DNA of 17,176 nucleotides from Smittium mucronatum (lineage: Eukaryota; Kickxellomycota; Harpellomycetes; Harpellales; Legeriomycetaceae): assembly GCA_001953115.1 (NCBI GenBank), contig LSSL01001926.1, forward strand, positions 5,157-22,332, given 5' to 3'. Made by a program: the position numbers and the translations under genes. This document shows positions 1 through 10,300 of this stretch, piece after piece (the stretch's first letter is position 1; the number at the start of each line of letters is the position of its first letter). The notes under the pieces are model-generated. The model made no database searches, had not been told where the DNA came from, and was given only the letters and a program-made list of their open reading frames with translations.

Positions 1-1423
1 TTTTTTCGAATTATAGAATAGGTTTTATATTTATTATTTTAAAATATTTATCCAGTTTCAGAAATTATTCGAGTATTTTATTAAAATATGTGATCTCCTC
101 TATTAGTATACATTATGAAAATGATTTTTATTATTTTAAATAATAAAGGTGTATTCAATCGAGTTAATTTATGTTTTAATATTTTATTCTTTTACTAATG
201 GAAGTTTGGAGAAAATAGCTCAATTTTTTCGGAAGTATATTATTTTTATAATATTAAAATATCATTAATTATAGTAAATATATCAGCCGTTTAAGTTTAT
301 CTAAAGTATAAACTTATTATTTATAGATATTCTGATTTAGCGATGTAACTTCTGGAATAAATTTTGAACACACTTCTTTTATTTAATAAAAATATATAAA
401 AATATTAAGTTTTTTTATCCAATAACGAAACCGTTTAATTAAAAAAATGGCAAACAATTATTATTAAAAGGTTAACCTAGATTATATTTTCTATTTATTT
501 AGAAAGCTAATTTTAAAAAATATTTATTTATTAATAAATATCAAAATATACTTTTCGCATACATATACCGAAAAAATAATTTGAGAAAATTCATATATTG
601 GTTTTTTGTTGTGTATAATAGGCGTTTCAGCGTACATATTATTTTGAAGTTTAATTTTATATATTAATATATATATTAAATATTGATTCTTTTTACGGAG
701 AGTCACATAAAAAAGTAACACTGCGACTTCCGAGTTTATTAATCTTAGTTTTTATTGAAATTTTATAAAATTTATGTGTATTTTTAATTATAAGGATGCT
801 TTAAACCTGAATTATAATCAAATTTAATTCAGTTATCTTTAAAATTGGCATAAATCATGGAGTCTTATCAAATACTAGACCTGCAATTTTCATATTTAAA
901 TACAAAATATACATACATATATGAATTCGTTTTTTTTTGCTCTCATTCATATTATAAGAATTTTTCATGGTTCAGGAATTTCCGCTCACAGAGTGGATAA
1001 AATATTTATAAGTATAAAATTATAATTAATTGACGAGCGTATAATTTAAAAATATTGAAATTTAAAGCGTTAAATTAATTAAATAACCTTTTAAACCTCA
1101 TATCACTGCTTTGATCCTCAATAGCTAGTGTTAAAATTTGAGATGCGTAAATCTACTCCAATATAGTTGGATTTTATGACTCATAGGAGTTATTATAATT
1201 ATAATCATTCCATTATATATAATAAAACTTTCTTTGAAGCATATTTTTATTTTATTTTTTGAATTTTCACAATTCCCAATTTTTAAACCCTTATTTTTTT
1301 GTATTTTAATTTTTTTTCTTTGGAGAAAATAGTAAAAAATAAAGATTAAGATGTAAAAACAAATCAAATCAAGTAAATTTAAAACAGGAAATTCTTATAA
1401 AAACTGGAAATTGATTTATGTAT
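1..1423. other. AT-rich intergenic stretch, no gene seen
   Basis: Very AT-rich sequence dense in stops in all frames. The open frames here (minus-strand frames near 524-721 and 1131-1367) are short and have Lys/Ile/Asn/Phe-rich compositions expected from random AT-rich DNA. I see no tRNA-like fold, rRNA or splice-linked exon chain. Confidence 0.6.
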
Positions 1424-1927
1424 CAAACTAAGCAAAAAAATCAATTTGGGTGTTTATTTGAATATTTTAAACAAACTAAGCCAAAAAAGTTTACTAATTA
1501 AAATTTAAAAAATGAGTAAATTGACCATTTTTAAATTGTTTTATACTCGATGCGTTTGAAAAATTTTGATCATTTCAGGCCGGTAAAATTCATAGTAACA
1601 ATTGGTAAATTTTCAATTTTAATGGGTTTAAAGGGGTTTAAAGGTTATTTTATATCATCTTATATTCAAATTTATTTTTAAAATACTTGAGTTTATAAGA
1701 ATTTATAATCTTATTCCAAAAATAAACTTAAACTAAGTTCTTATATAGACCTTTATGCAGTCAAAGAAGCGATTTTTCGTATTAAAAAGTCAAAAAATTA
1801 TATAAATTTGAATCTTAAATGCTCTCTGTGCCATTTTTAATATAAATTTTAAATCTTTTTTTTTTTTTCTAATCTGATTTCAAATCTACTAATGATTAAC
1901 CTTAATTGGTTTTTTTTACTTAGTTTG
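1424..1927. repeat. Inverted repeat pair bounding ~500 bp (candidate terminal-repeat element)
   Basis: The arms are 1424-1447 and 1904-1927. The left arm begins CAAACTAAGCAAAAAAA, and the reverse complement of the right arm begins CAAACTAAGTAAAAAAA. About 22 of 24 positions agree. A third partial copy of the arm, CAAACTAAGCCAAAAAAG, lies just inside at 1472-1489 in the direct orientation. The enclosed DNA has no coding potential that I can see, and includes a tandem 10-bp GGGTTTAAAG repeat near 1624-1643. No clear target-site duplication flanks the arms, so calling it a transposon is inference. The A-run adds to the apparent match, but the CAAACTAAG core is not low complexity. Confidence 0.45.
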
Positions 1928-2363
1928 GCGGGCAAATTAATGTTTGAATTTTAAGATAATGATCTTTGATTAACTATAGATCCAGATGATCAGTATATTT
2001 TTAACTTGTGAGTGGGAATCTTCCTTACCTCTAAGCCCTCCATACTTGATAATTATTATACTATCTATGTTTCACGTATAAAAATCTAATAAAAGCTTAA
2101 AAAAAAAAGATTTATTCAAATTTACTAGATTTGGTTTCTTTCAATCGAATTTGGTTCAGTTTTATTCGTTAACCAAAAACAAATGATTTCGATTTTATTG
2201 TCCAATAAAAAAAGCACAATTTTTTTACAATTTGATTAAGAAAAAATCAATGTGAATTAGAACGCCAATATTCGAATTATAATATTTTTGATTCCCAACA
2301 TGCATTAATTTTTAAAAATAATTATAGAAAAGGGTTAATTTTTTTTTGAAGAGATAACAAAAA
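1928..2363. other. Upstream region of the TCAIM-like gene
   Basis: AT-rich, non-coding, ending at the start codon at 2364. An in-frame TAA sits at 2355-2357 and no AG follows it before the ATG, so no upstream coding exon can be joined to this ATG in its frame. I see no convincing TATA box or other regulatory motif. Confidence 0.4.
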
Positions 2364-3463
2364 ATGTTGGGAGTTTTGAGAAAAAAAGTAAAACCAGTAT
2401 ATGTTCAATTTATGTTACAATTCCATCCCGACTACTTTATGGGAAGGCAACTTAAGGAGAATCCCAATCAAAAGCTGATGCAAATAGTACAAAATTGGCT
2501 TAATCCACTTTTTAATTCTAGCGAAGAAAATCCGAGTAGCTCTAAATTCGAAATTTTAGTCCCCAACAGTCAATTAAAGATATTCACAAAACCTAAGGAT
2601 CAAGAGGACGATATAGCTACAATTAACATGGAATTCGATAAATTTTATTGTGAATTGAAAAAGGAATTCCATAAAAACAAATTGACGATTGAGAGTAGAA
2701 AAACTGATAACGGAGATTTAATTATTAACGATGAAACAGGAGTTGTAGGAACGGCTTTATTTTTAATACTATCAAAAAATTCGAGATTAAAGGATGGCCA
2801 AGACTACCCAGAACTTCAAAATCTGATACAAGATTCAATTAATCTAGCAGCTAAAACCATTGGGAAAAACGGATTTAATAATCGCACCGATTTTGGCTCG
2901 AAATGGAGACACAGTCAGGAGTTGAGGGATCTAAGGAGGGAAGAGGCAAACAAGAAAAAGCTTAGTAGATCCGAACGGGTAGAAGAGGAGCTTTCAAATA
3001 TCTTGAGAAACTCGAGTTTTTCTATAAAAAATATTAATAATCTTAGCAAGTACAAAGCTGGCGAGGTAAAAGAACAATTAAGACTAGACAGGAATCAAGT
3101 ATATTTCAACAAAAGAATAAATCCCAAAAGATGGGCAAAAATATTGAGTAAACTAGAAAAAAACCTAAAAGATTTAGAGTACGAGAAATGGAGAGGTCTA
3201 CCAGTTATGTTTGTTTGTTCATGGGAAGATGTTTTCACTCATAACCACGATTACAAAATTCCAGGATTTGTAACAATCCCGGTCAATGCCACAACCAACG
3301 GTAATTTCAACACTTAGTATTTTCCTATAATGAAATTGGTAAACAAACAAATGCTTTTTCACTCATATTTTAATTAGAGATTTATGATTTTCTAAGCGAG
3401 AATTTATCCAGTATTAAACAACAGCGAGTCATCAGAAATGCAAGAGCTATCAAAGAAACATAG
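2364..3463 (+). CDS. DUF4460/DUF4461 (TCAIM-like) protein, probably mitochondrial
   Basis: Two exons, 2364-3300 and 3378-3463, give 340 residues. The N-terminus carries a J-domain-like HPDYF at residues 21-25, preceded by a short basic stretch. This resembles DUF4460 of TCAIM (T-cell activation inhibitor, mitochondrial), where the HPD sits in the same early position. A charged, probably helical middle (about 180-270) leads to a block with GLPVMFVCSWED (from 278) and IPGFVTIPV (299-307), as expected for the end of DUF4461. Read without splicing, the frame stops at 3315-3317 after 317 residues. A GTAATT donor at 3301 and a TTAATTAG acceptor ending at 3377 (77-bp intron, phase 1) instead add EIYDFLSENLSSIKQQR and 11 more residues. 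The ATG is the first after an in-frame stop. The molecular function of this family is poorly known. There is no strong classical targeting peptide, so mitochondrial location rests on the family. The gene is certain in outline; the family call is moderately sure. Confidence 0.72.
3301..3377 (+). other. Predicted 77-bp intron of the TCAIM-like gene
   Basis: GTAATT donor, a T-rich 3' part and a TTTTAATTAG acceptor. Removing it skips the TAG at 3315-3317 and keeps phase (G joined to AG makes a Glu codon). The following frame is open for 28 codons with protein-like content, ending at TAG 3461-3463. Confidence 0.65.
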
Positions 3464-4256
3464 ACAATGAAATATTATGTGGGCTTATAGTGTTTTTTAT
3501 TTTGTGATGTTGGGATGGATGCGAGCAAATCAGAGCTCAGCTCATTACAAAAATACTTTAGGATTGTGAGTGTTTCTTTTTAATAGTTTTAATATTGGTT
3601 TCATTTTTGAGCAAAGTTCCGGGAAATGGTTTCAATATAGACCCATTTTTAATTCAAAACATCGACAAATAAGGCAGTCATCTCCCAATTTTTCATATGG
3701 TCTAAAGGGGTTTCCTGAAAAGGGAATTGTTATTGCACTCCCACGCAGGATCCAGTCCAGATCACTTTAAATATAAATTATGGATTAGCACAAGTATCTG
3801 AGTTATATTTAGGTTGGTGTCAGGGCTATTGACCTACTGCACATTTCACCTATGGGATCAACCAAATTGTTTTTATAACTGAGATTTTTTTTTTGTTAAT
3901 AGAAAGTTTTTTTTACCAAATTACACAAATTTATGGTTAATATTTTATTTTTAGTGGCCAAAAATTTAGCGAAATGTCTAGTATGTGAAATGTAAATAGA
4001 ACAATATTCACGTCACCATTTAGGTTTAATATTGTTGTTTTATACGATTTATTTTGGTTTGCGAGGTTTCATACTGAGACCAGACTATTATTAAAATCCA
4101 TACCATTGACTGAATGAATATATATGTTGAAAGAAACCTATTATTATTAATAATAACCACCGAAGTCTGCTAATTTGCTAGTATTTTACCAATATTAATC
4201 GAGGTGTTTTGTGTATTTTAATTTTGATAGTCCAATAAGCTTTTATATTAGATTTA
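3464..4256. other. No gene recognised
   Basis: The only notable open frame (3570-3770, plus strand, start not ATG) encodes a 66-residue stretch with GKWFQYRPIFNSK and GFPEKGIVIALPRRIQ. The composition is less skewed than random frames here, so it could be a decayed coding fragment, but I recognise no family and find no splice partners. The rest is AT-rich with many stops. Confidence 0.4.
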
Positions 4257-4418
4257 TTCTTTGAGGGCCGACGAAAAAAAATTCTCATCGTATTTCGGAC
4301 AATGTACACATTTATTAAAAAAAATTGTTTTTATATCGGGCCAATTGACATATCCAATGAAATGGAAATGCTAAATTTCGCAAATAGAAACTCAATACAC
4401 TTTTGAGTCCTGAAAGGG
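4257..4418 (+). mobile_element. Miniature TTAA element, copy 2 (decayed)
   Basis: Same orientation and nearly the same length (162 bp) as the better-preserved copy at 5062-5225. The left end TTCTTTGAGGGCCGACG aligns with CCCTTTCAGGGGCGACG. The right end ...GAGTCCTGAAAGGG aligns gap-free with ...TGGGCCCGGAAAGGG. Over the last 31 positions 18 match, and 8 of the 13 differences are G-to-A or C-to-T relative to the better copy. The flanks are TTTA and CCAA, both plausible decayed TTAA. There is no coding content. Confidence 0.6.
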
Positions 4419-4509
4419 CCAAACAATTTCCAAATTAAAAAATAGTAGGAATTTAATAAAGAAGTATCCGATCTTGGAAAGGATCTCATGTTTATTTATT
4501 GGTATTTAA

Positions 4510-4667
4510 CTTTTTCGGGACCCAAGGTTATACTTGACTCCTATTTGTGAAATTTAATTTTTCTTTTCAATGAAAGTAAATTTAAGCCAATAAAAAAAGG
4601 ACGACGTTAAATTAGTTATCAACATTGGCTAAAAAAATGCCATTTTTGTATTTCAGACCCTGAGGGG
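4510..4667 (-). mobile_element. Miniature TTAA element, copy 3 (inverted)
   Basis: Inverted relative to the other two. It follows an intact TTAA (4506-4509) and begins CTTTTTCGGGACCCAAGG, matching the reverse complement of the right end of the 5062-5225 copy (CCCTTTCCGGGCCC). Inside, TTGACTCCTATTTGTG matches TTGCCCCTATTTGCG. It ends GCCATTTTTGTA...CCCTGAGGGG, matching GCCATTTTTTGTA...CCCCTGAAAGGG, and is followed by ATAA (4668-4671). Most differences are again C-to-T or G-to-A. Length 158 bp, no coding content. Confidence 0.65.
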
Positions 4668-4671
4668 ATAA

Positions 4672-5057
4672 GTATGAAAATACCTCAATATACTCTGACT
4701 CGCTAAATTTTGTCGAACATTACCTGTTAGCTGAAAGGACTTACCCGAAACAATCAATCTTATCTAAACCATAAACAAAAAATGAAATTATTATTGACTG
4801 TAAAGTAATTTTGTGGTTTTGCCTTGAAAATGCTTAGAAACTAGGTCAGTTGTGCAGCCAGTTATGCTGTAGAAAGTTTTTTTTTTAGGAGAGAAAGGAG
4901 CTCTTGGTGCCGATAATTCTGATTAGAACAGCATATGACCGTGCTTATTTATAAACCTGTAGGCTTATCAAGAAAATCGTGCGAATTGATGTGTATATGC
5001 AAGTGTTGCATTGGTTGCACAAATTTGATTATTGCTGCATGCTTTGAACAGGTTGCA
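4672..5057. other. No gene recognised between element copies
   Basis: Mixed-composition DNA without open frames of note. It includes a run GTTGCATTGGTTGCAC near 5007-5022 and a T-tract at 4877-4886. I see no further complete copy of the miniature element. Confidence 0.35.
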
Positions 5058-5061
5058 TTAA

Positions 5062-5225
5062 CCCTTTCAGGGGCGACGGTACAAAAAATGGCTTCCACTT
5101 TTCGCTCAATGTGATTATTAGTTTAATTTTATTTGTATACCATTGGGCTGAATATGTATTTGAACCAATTGGAATTGCAAATATACGCAAATAGGGGCAA
5201 GGCACAGATTTGGGCCCGGAAAGGG
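5062..5225 (+). mobile_element. Miniature TTAA element, copy 1 (best preserved; piggyBac-like MITE)
   Basis: 164 bp flanked by TTAA on both sides (5058-5061 and 5226-5229). The terminal inverted repeats are CCCTTTCAGGGGCG and CCCTTTCCGGGCCC (reverse complement of the right end), 11 of 14 matching. A TTAA duplication with CCC(T)n-type ends is the hallmark of piggyBac-superfamily elements, so a non-autonomous derivative is the likeliest reading. Small open frames crossing it on both strands are by-products. No transposase is visible here. Confidence 0.75.
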
Positions 5226-5229
5226 TTAA

Positions 5230-7258
5230 TTGATACTGCTCTGTGTAGGTTACTAGAATTGTGAGAATTGGAGTGGTTGGATTTACTGTGTTAAACTCGA
5301 AATTATTCACTTTTTTCAAAAGTGTATCTTTTCGAGGTTTGTTAATATACGTATCTTTCTATGTTTTAAAGATTAGAATATATGCGCACTTAATAGATCC
5401 TAATCTACATCGTCTTTTAATCAATTATGCGTGGCCTGAAACATACGCTATCAGATCCATTGAACACCAGTAACATTATTATGAAGCCTATGAATTTTAA
5501 GGATGTTGTTAGCTGATATGTGCCCCTGTTTTTTAAAAAAAATTAATGGCTTGACTATATTTGGAAATAATATTAATAACCAAATAGAGTGCTTTGTCTC
5601 AAAATTCACAGTTAGTACAAAGTGACAAAATTAAATGATAAAAAAAGCTTGAGATATTACAGATCTTCGAATAAAAAATTTATTTTTCGGAATGTTATTA
5701 TGTAATCTATTATAATATTTGTTTTTTCGTCACGGAAAACGGATGGATCGGATATAATTAATTGGGTAAAATTTAATCTGTCAGATTATAGCGGCTCCAA
5801 AATATTTTCCGGCCCCTTGGTTATACATAGTAATTTCTAAACTTATATTCGCATAGAGCAAATAAAATTTTATCACCAATTAGTCATTCAAGCCTATAAA
5901 AAATCTATATATCAAAATCAAAATACGGGTGTTGGAATGGTGAACGGAATTAATATTGGAGCTTTAATCATAAAGGACTTGATTGAAGCCTTTTTTTTTC
6001 TCAGGATTTTATTGGAATATAACATGCTTGATTTACATCCCACTTGTTTTTGAATTTAGCTGTTAACAGGCCAGATACGGAAGTGAGAAGAAAGAGTTTT
6101 TTAGGAACAATGTCTAACCCTTGATTAATTCCATATTACTGGATATAACAGTTGAGACAAACGATATTATCTAGTTTATGCTATTCCGTGACTAATAAAA
6201 AAAGGTGAAATCTGGTTATAGCTTTAGGGATGGCCATTCAACTAATTTCGGATCCTAGAAGAAACCGATTTTCTTCTTTAGTAATCGGAGGAGCTTACTA
6301 GTTTCAATAAAAAATGAGTTGAACCTTGAAAACGATCTTCCAAGTAAATAATTGGTCTATATGAAAATATAGCGTTTTGTACGCCATAATGATTTTATAG
6401 CCCCAATCTGAGGAATAAGTAATAAATCACTTCTCCAGCTTTTATGTATAGACAAGTAGTATTTATTCTCCGCGTATTTAAAAGTTTTAAGGTTCAGTAA
6501 TTTTTTAAAGCTGGATTTTAAATTTTTAAGGCTGTTACGATTTATTTGTAAGCTCTGCATATGAACATAGTTTGAATAAAATACTCAAAAACAATCTAGG
6601 ATAATGTTTGAAATTAGACCTGTATTTTGGAAGGCTTTTAACACCAATGTTTTCAATAATTACTAACAGTGATGACGAGCAAGAGTAGCAGAGTCTTTTT
6701 AATAAATTCGGGTTCAGCAAACAAGTCATGTTACATATGGCTTTGGTTATTTGCGTGGAGTGTATCATCACCCGCTCTATTTTTTTTAATCAAGTGACGC
6801 TGTTCAACTGCGCTTATTTTGTTATCAAAGGCATCCTTACATTTTTCATCTGAAATTTATTTTGGTTGGCAAATGCTTCGGTAATAGTTGATTAAGCGAA
6901 TAGATTCCGTTATAATAAAAATACGCTAATTTCATGTGCACTTGACTCACTGATTTTGCAGTACAGGGATAATAGCCTTTTATTTTGCGGAGTCTACGGT
7001 TTTTTTTTTCAAGTCAGCCATTGGTAATTTACAAAGCTTGGTGTTCGCTTTGTATTCCAGTTTTGACCAATGATCATGGAGAATACCGGAATCCCCCGTG
7101 CGAAATGCATATATTCTTCATTTTATTGTCTTATGCCGGAATCCATCGCAATTACAAATTGAGGTTCCGAACCTCCAACTATTTTACTAAACGGGAGGGG
7201 CAAAGAGCTCAGATGCCGTCTATTTTTTATTTATCAGTTTGCTAGATTTTGTATCCTC
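5230..7258. other. Long region without a recognisable gene
   Basis: Several open frames of 60-90 codons occur on both strands (for example minus 6357-6560 and 6535-6771, plus 6985-7245), but none shows a motif I know and none can be linked by phase-consistent splice sites into a longer frame. The two minus-strand frames overlap by 26 bases in different frames, so a decayed coding element is possible. The part from about 6985 to 7245 is visibly richer in GC than its surroundings. Confidence 0.35.
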
Positions 7259-7260
7259 AG

Positions 7261-7268
7261 TATATATA
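7261..7268 (+). promoter_or_regulatory. TATA-box-like sequence
   Basis: TATATATA about 50 bp upstream of the ATG at 7318, in a stretch that is otherwise not a pure AT run. The position suits a core promoter for the five-exon gene, with a short 5' leader. In AT-rich DNA such octamers are common, so this is a weak call. Confidence 0.3.
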
Positions 7269-7317
7269 GGTTTTGCCCCTTGTCCAATTTTTATTTATAA
7301 ACCAGCTCCCAAATACA

Positions 7318-10300
7318 ATGTGCGCAAAGAAAAATAGAGCTTACAAAAAAGCCCGCCTTAATCAATCCAAGATCGACTTCTTTTTCGTTTCTAAAAATAT
7401 TCCTGCCAGTAATATTGAAGGTACCCCTTCCTATATTTTTTTATTGAATCTCATCATTTTGCCTCCAAATCATTCTTACCATTCATACCTACCCATTCAT
7501 ATAAGAGCAAAATAGCACTCTTACTAAAAAATCTTCCCCGATGCATCCCAACTCTTCCCAAATTCGGCACAAAAATCCCATTGTTAATATTGATTCAAGG
7601 TTCATTGCTGGAGCTGGGCTCTCAAAATCAAAGACCAAATCTTCAAAAATCGTTTTATCCAACTCTATTCCCATTTCTTCAAAGAGTGATGTTCAATTCA
7701 GTTCTTCAAAGAGAGAAACCGATCCATTTTCCATTGTTCAGACTTTCCTCGATAATAAAATATCTTCAAAAAAACTGGCTGGTACTTTTTTTATAAAACT
7801 ACTTTAGATATCTCTTTCACACTTTTATTTATTTAAGCTTCATTTTAAAATTAGAAACTACCAAACAAACACCTAAATCAAAACCAACCAGCCCTTCGAA
7901 TTCGTGTCTAAAATCAAACGAGATTGAGCTCCGACTTTCTACTCCAAGTTTTAAAGACTCTTTGAATATTAATTCTAATCCCGACTTTTCATATGCTACT
8001 GTATCTCGCCCCAAATCTTTAGTCTATGTTGATGTCAATTATAACCCTTCAATTAAATCTTTCGAAATTCTAGATTCTAAATCTAAAGAGGATTTGGTTC
8101 TTTGCCATACCTCCATAAACATTTCTACCCCTGTTCCTCAAAATACAACTATTAACTCAAAACCTAATGCTGATTCATCCTTTTACAATTCTATCAATAG
8201 CGATTTCGATGTGGAATTTAGTGATTTTAGCTTGAATTCACCTATTGAATCGGTACGTCATATAAATTCTCCCATCCTTTTCTCCGTTCTATTGGAACTT
8301 TTTTGTTCTTCTTTTATCCCAATCTTTAGACTCTTTCCCTTTCTTTCCGTAGGATCAATCTGATATTGAAGATGAATTGCTGCGTACTTCTTCCAATTTT
8401 TTGAAATCTTTTAATCTGAGAGGTGAAAAATCAGAAACAGTGTCGAACGGCAAAAAGTTGACCAAAGCCGAGCCAAAGGATTTAACTGCGTATTTGTTAG
8501 GCAATCAAACGTCTGCCCTCCGCCCCCCAAGCTCCAGGATTAAAGAAGCCATGTGAGCCTATTACCCTTTTTAGGAACTTTTTTTTTTTTTTTATTCGAT
8601 TTTATCTGACGTTCCATTGATTAATTTCAATCTTTCATCAGAATTGAGGGTGACTCTGCCAACAAAGCCTCGTCTTTTCTTAAGGACTCTGCTTCGAACC
8701 GAAAAACTCTCTCTGGGATCCTCAACAGGCACAAAAAGAGAAAAAAACAGCTAGACATTTTTGATGATCTCAGCGAATATATAGACCGCAGCTCATCCAG
8801 TGACCATTCTGATGATCAGTTTTCTGGAGATTTAAGTCTAAGTATTGATGATAATTCTCAAAATAACTCTGTAAACTCTTTTAATCCAGAGGGCTATGTG
8901 AATATAACATCATCTATGAATTTACCTTTTATGAACTCTGACTCTGATTCACGTGATAATGATAAAAATGGGAAAAGTGGTAGAAATTTGGAGAAAGCTA
9001 TGGATGTTTTCGTTGATCATTTCAAAAATAAAAATCAATCCAACTCTAATTTCGGTTCTGTACATGGGTTATCTTCTTTTAAAAAAGTGGAAATTAGCAA
9101 TTCAAAACTGCGGAGTATCAGGGACTCTGCAGTTAATTTGCTTTCAAAGGGGTTTTTGTACACTAGCGCTTATCTCGGAAAGCCCATTAGTCAGTCTTCA
9201 TTGAAATCTCTTTTACATTTCATTTTAAACTCTGACCACTTGGAAATAACCGACCAGGCCCATCTTTTTGAATCTATTAAAATTTTAAAACTTCACTGTT
9301 CAATCGTCAAAGATTTACCTGATGATGATATTTTTTCACCCTCTCAGCTCTTCAACACGCTGGCTCAGGCTGGCTTGAGGTGCCGTGACTTTGGTTTGCA
9401 TCGATCTGAAAATTCGGAGTCAGTACTAGAGTCAGATGAGTCGAAAAGGTCAATTAAAATTTCGTCTAGTCAGATAGTTCTTGTACTTGAGCTTTATGCT
9501 ATGTCATTTCAATCATTTATGAGGTTTAAATGTCTACATCAATCTAGAAATCAGTTTATTCAGTTCGATTTACCATCTCTTAAAAAGTCAAAAAATTTTA
9601 AGGGCGATAAGAAAGACTCTGATTCTCTTGTCAGTATATTTGAAGAATTAACATTTCCTGTGTTAAATGCTCTAATGACTATATTGAACGTTTTAATGGA
9701 TATTAATATAACACATCAAATGTGTAGAGTCCAATGCGTTTTAATTGCATTTGTTGAAAATATTCCAGAGGTTTTTTGGTCAAAGCTGTCTAACTTATTT
9801 GTTTCCGAAATTTTGCGCTGCATCAAACCCCTTGACATTCGATTAAAATTACTGCTTATTTCGGAAAGAATTCCTTCATCAGGAAGATTATCATTTGTTT
9901 CAGCTAAGATAGCATACACCTATCTGTCCGAACAAGATTCCAATGACTTTATTGATTTCCCTGATATCTTGCAGGCCCCTAAATACACCAATGATGTCGA
10001 TACCAATGTTCAGTTACTGGTATATTTAAACAAAATCAAATCTTTTGTATTTGATTCAAAGTACTTTAAGCCCTCATCGCTTAAACCCCAGGATTTTGAA
10101 AAAAATTTATCAGAGACTGGCGGCAAACGTGATACTGATATCAATAACACCACTCAAAAACATGGATCAACAATCAGCCCTCATTTTAATCTATTTTTTG
10201 GTGTAAAGATGGTATCTATTTTATTGTCCCCTGGTATGTTTATGCCTTTTGCTGATTTTAGAAAAAATTCGTCTCTCTCAAACGTGCCCAAGAAATCCCC

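Noticed and set aside
5029..5319. Minus-strand frame of 96 codons
   Set aside because: It spans a complete non-coding miniature element with its TTAA borders, so the open frame is a by-product of the element sequence.
5803..5960. Possible fourth copy of the TTAA element (CCGGCCCC and GGTTATAC near 5809-5826)
   Set aside because: Only the first ~25 bases resemble copy 3; the interior does not align at the expected spacing and no matching right end or TTAA pair is found.
7829..8014. Minus-strand frame opposite exon 3 of the large gene
   Set aside because: Antisense shadow; the plus strand forms a phase-consistent exon chain here.
8953..9204. Plus-strand frame of 83 codons inside the large gene
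   Set aside because: Out-of-frame shadow of the last exon of the 968-residue protein.
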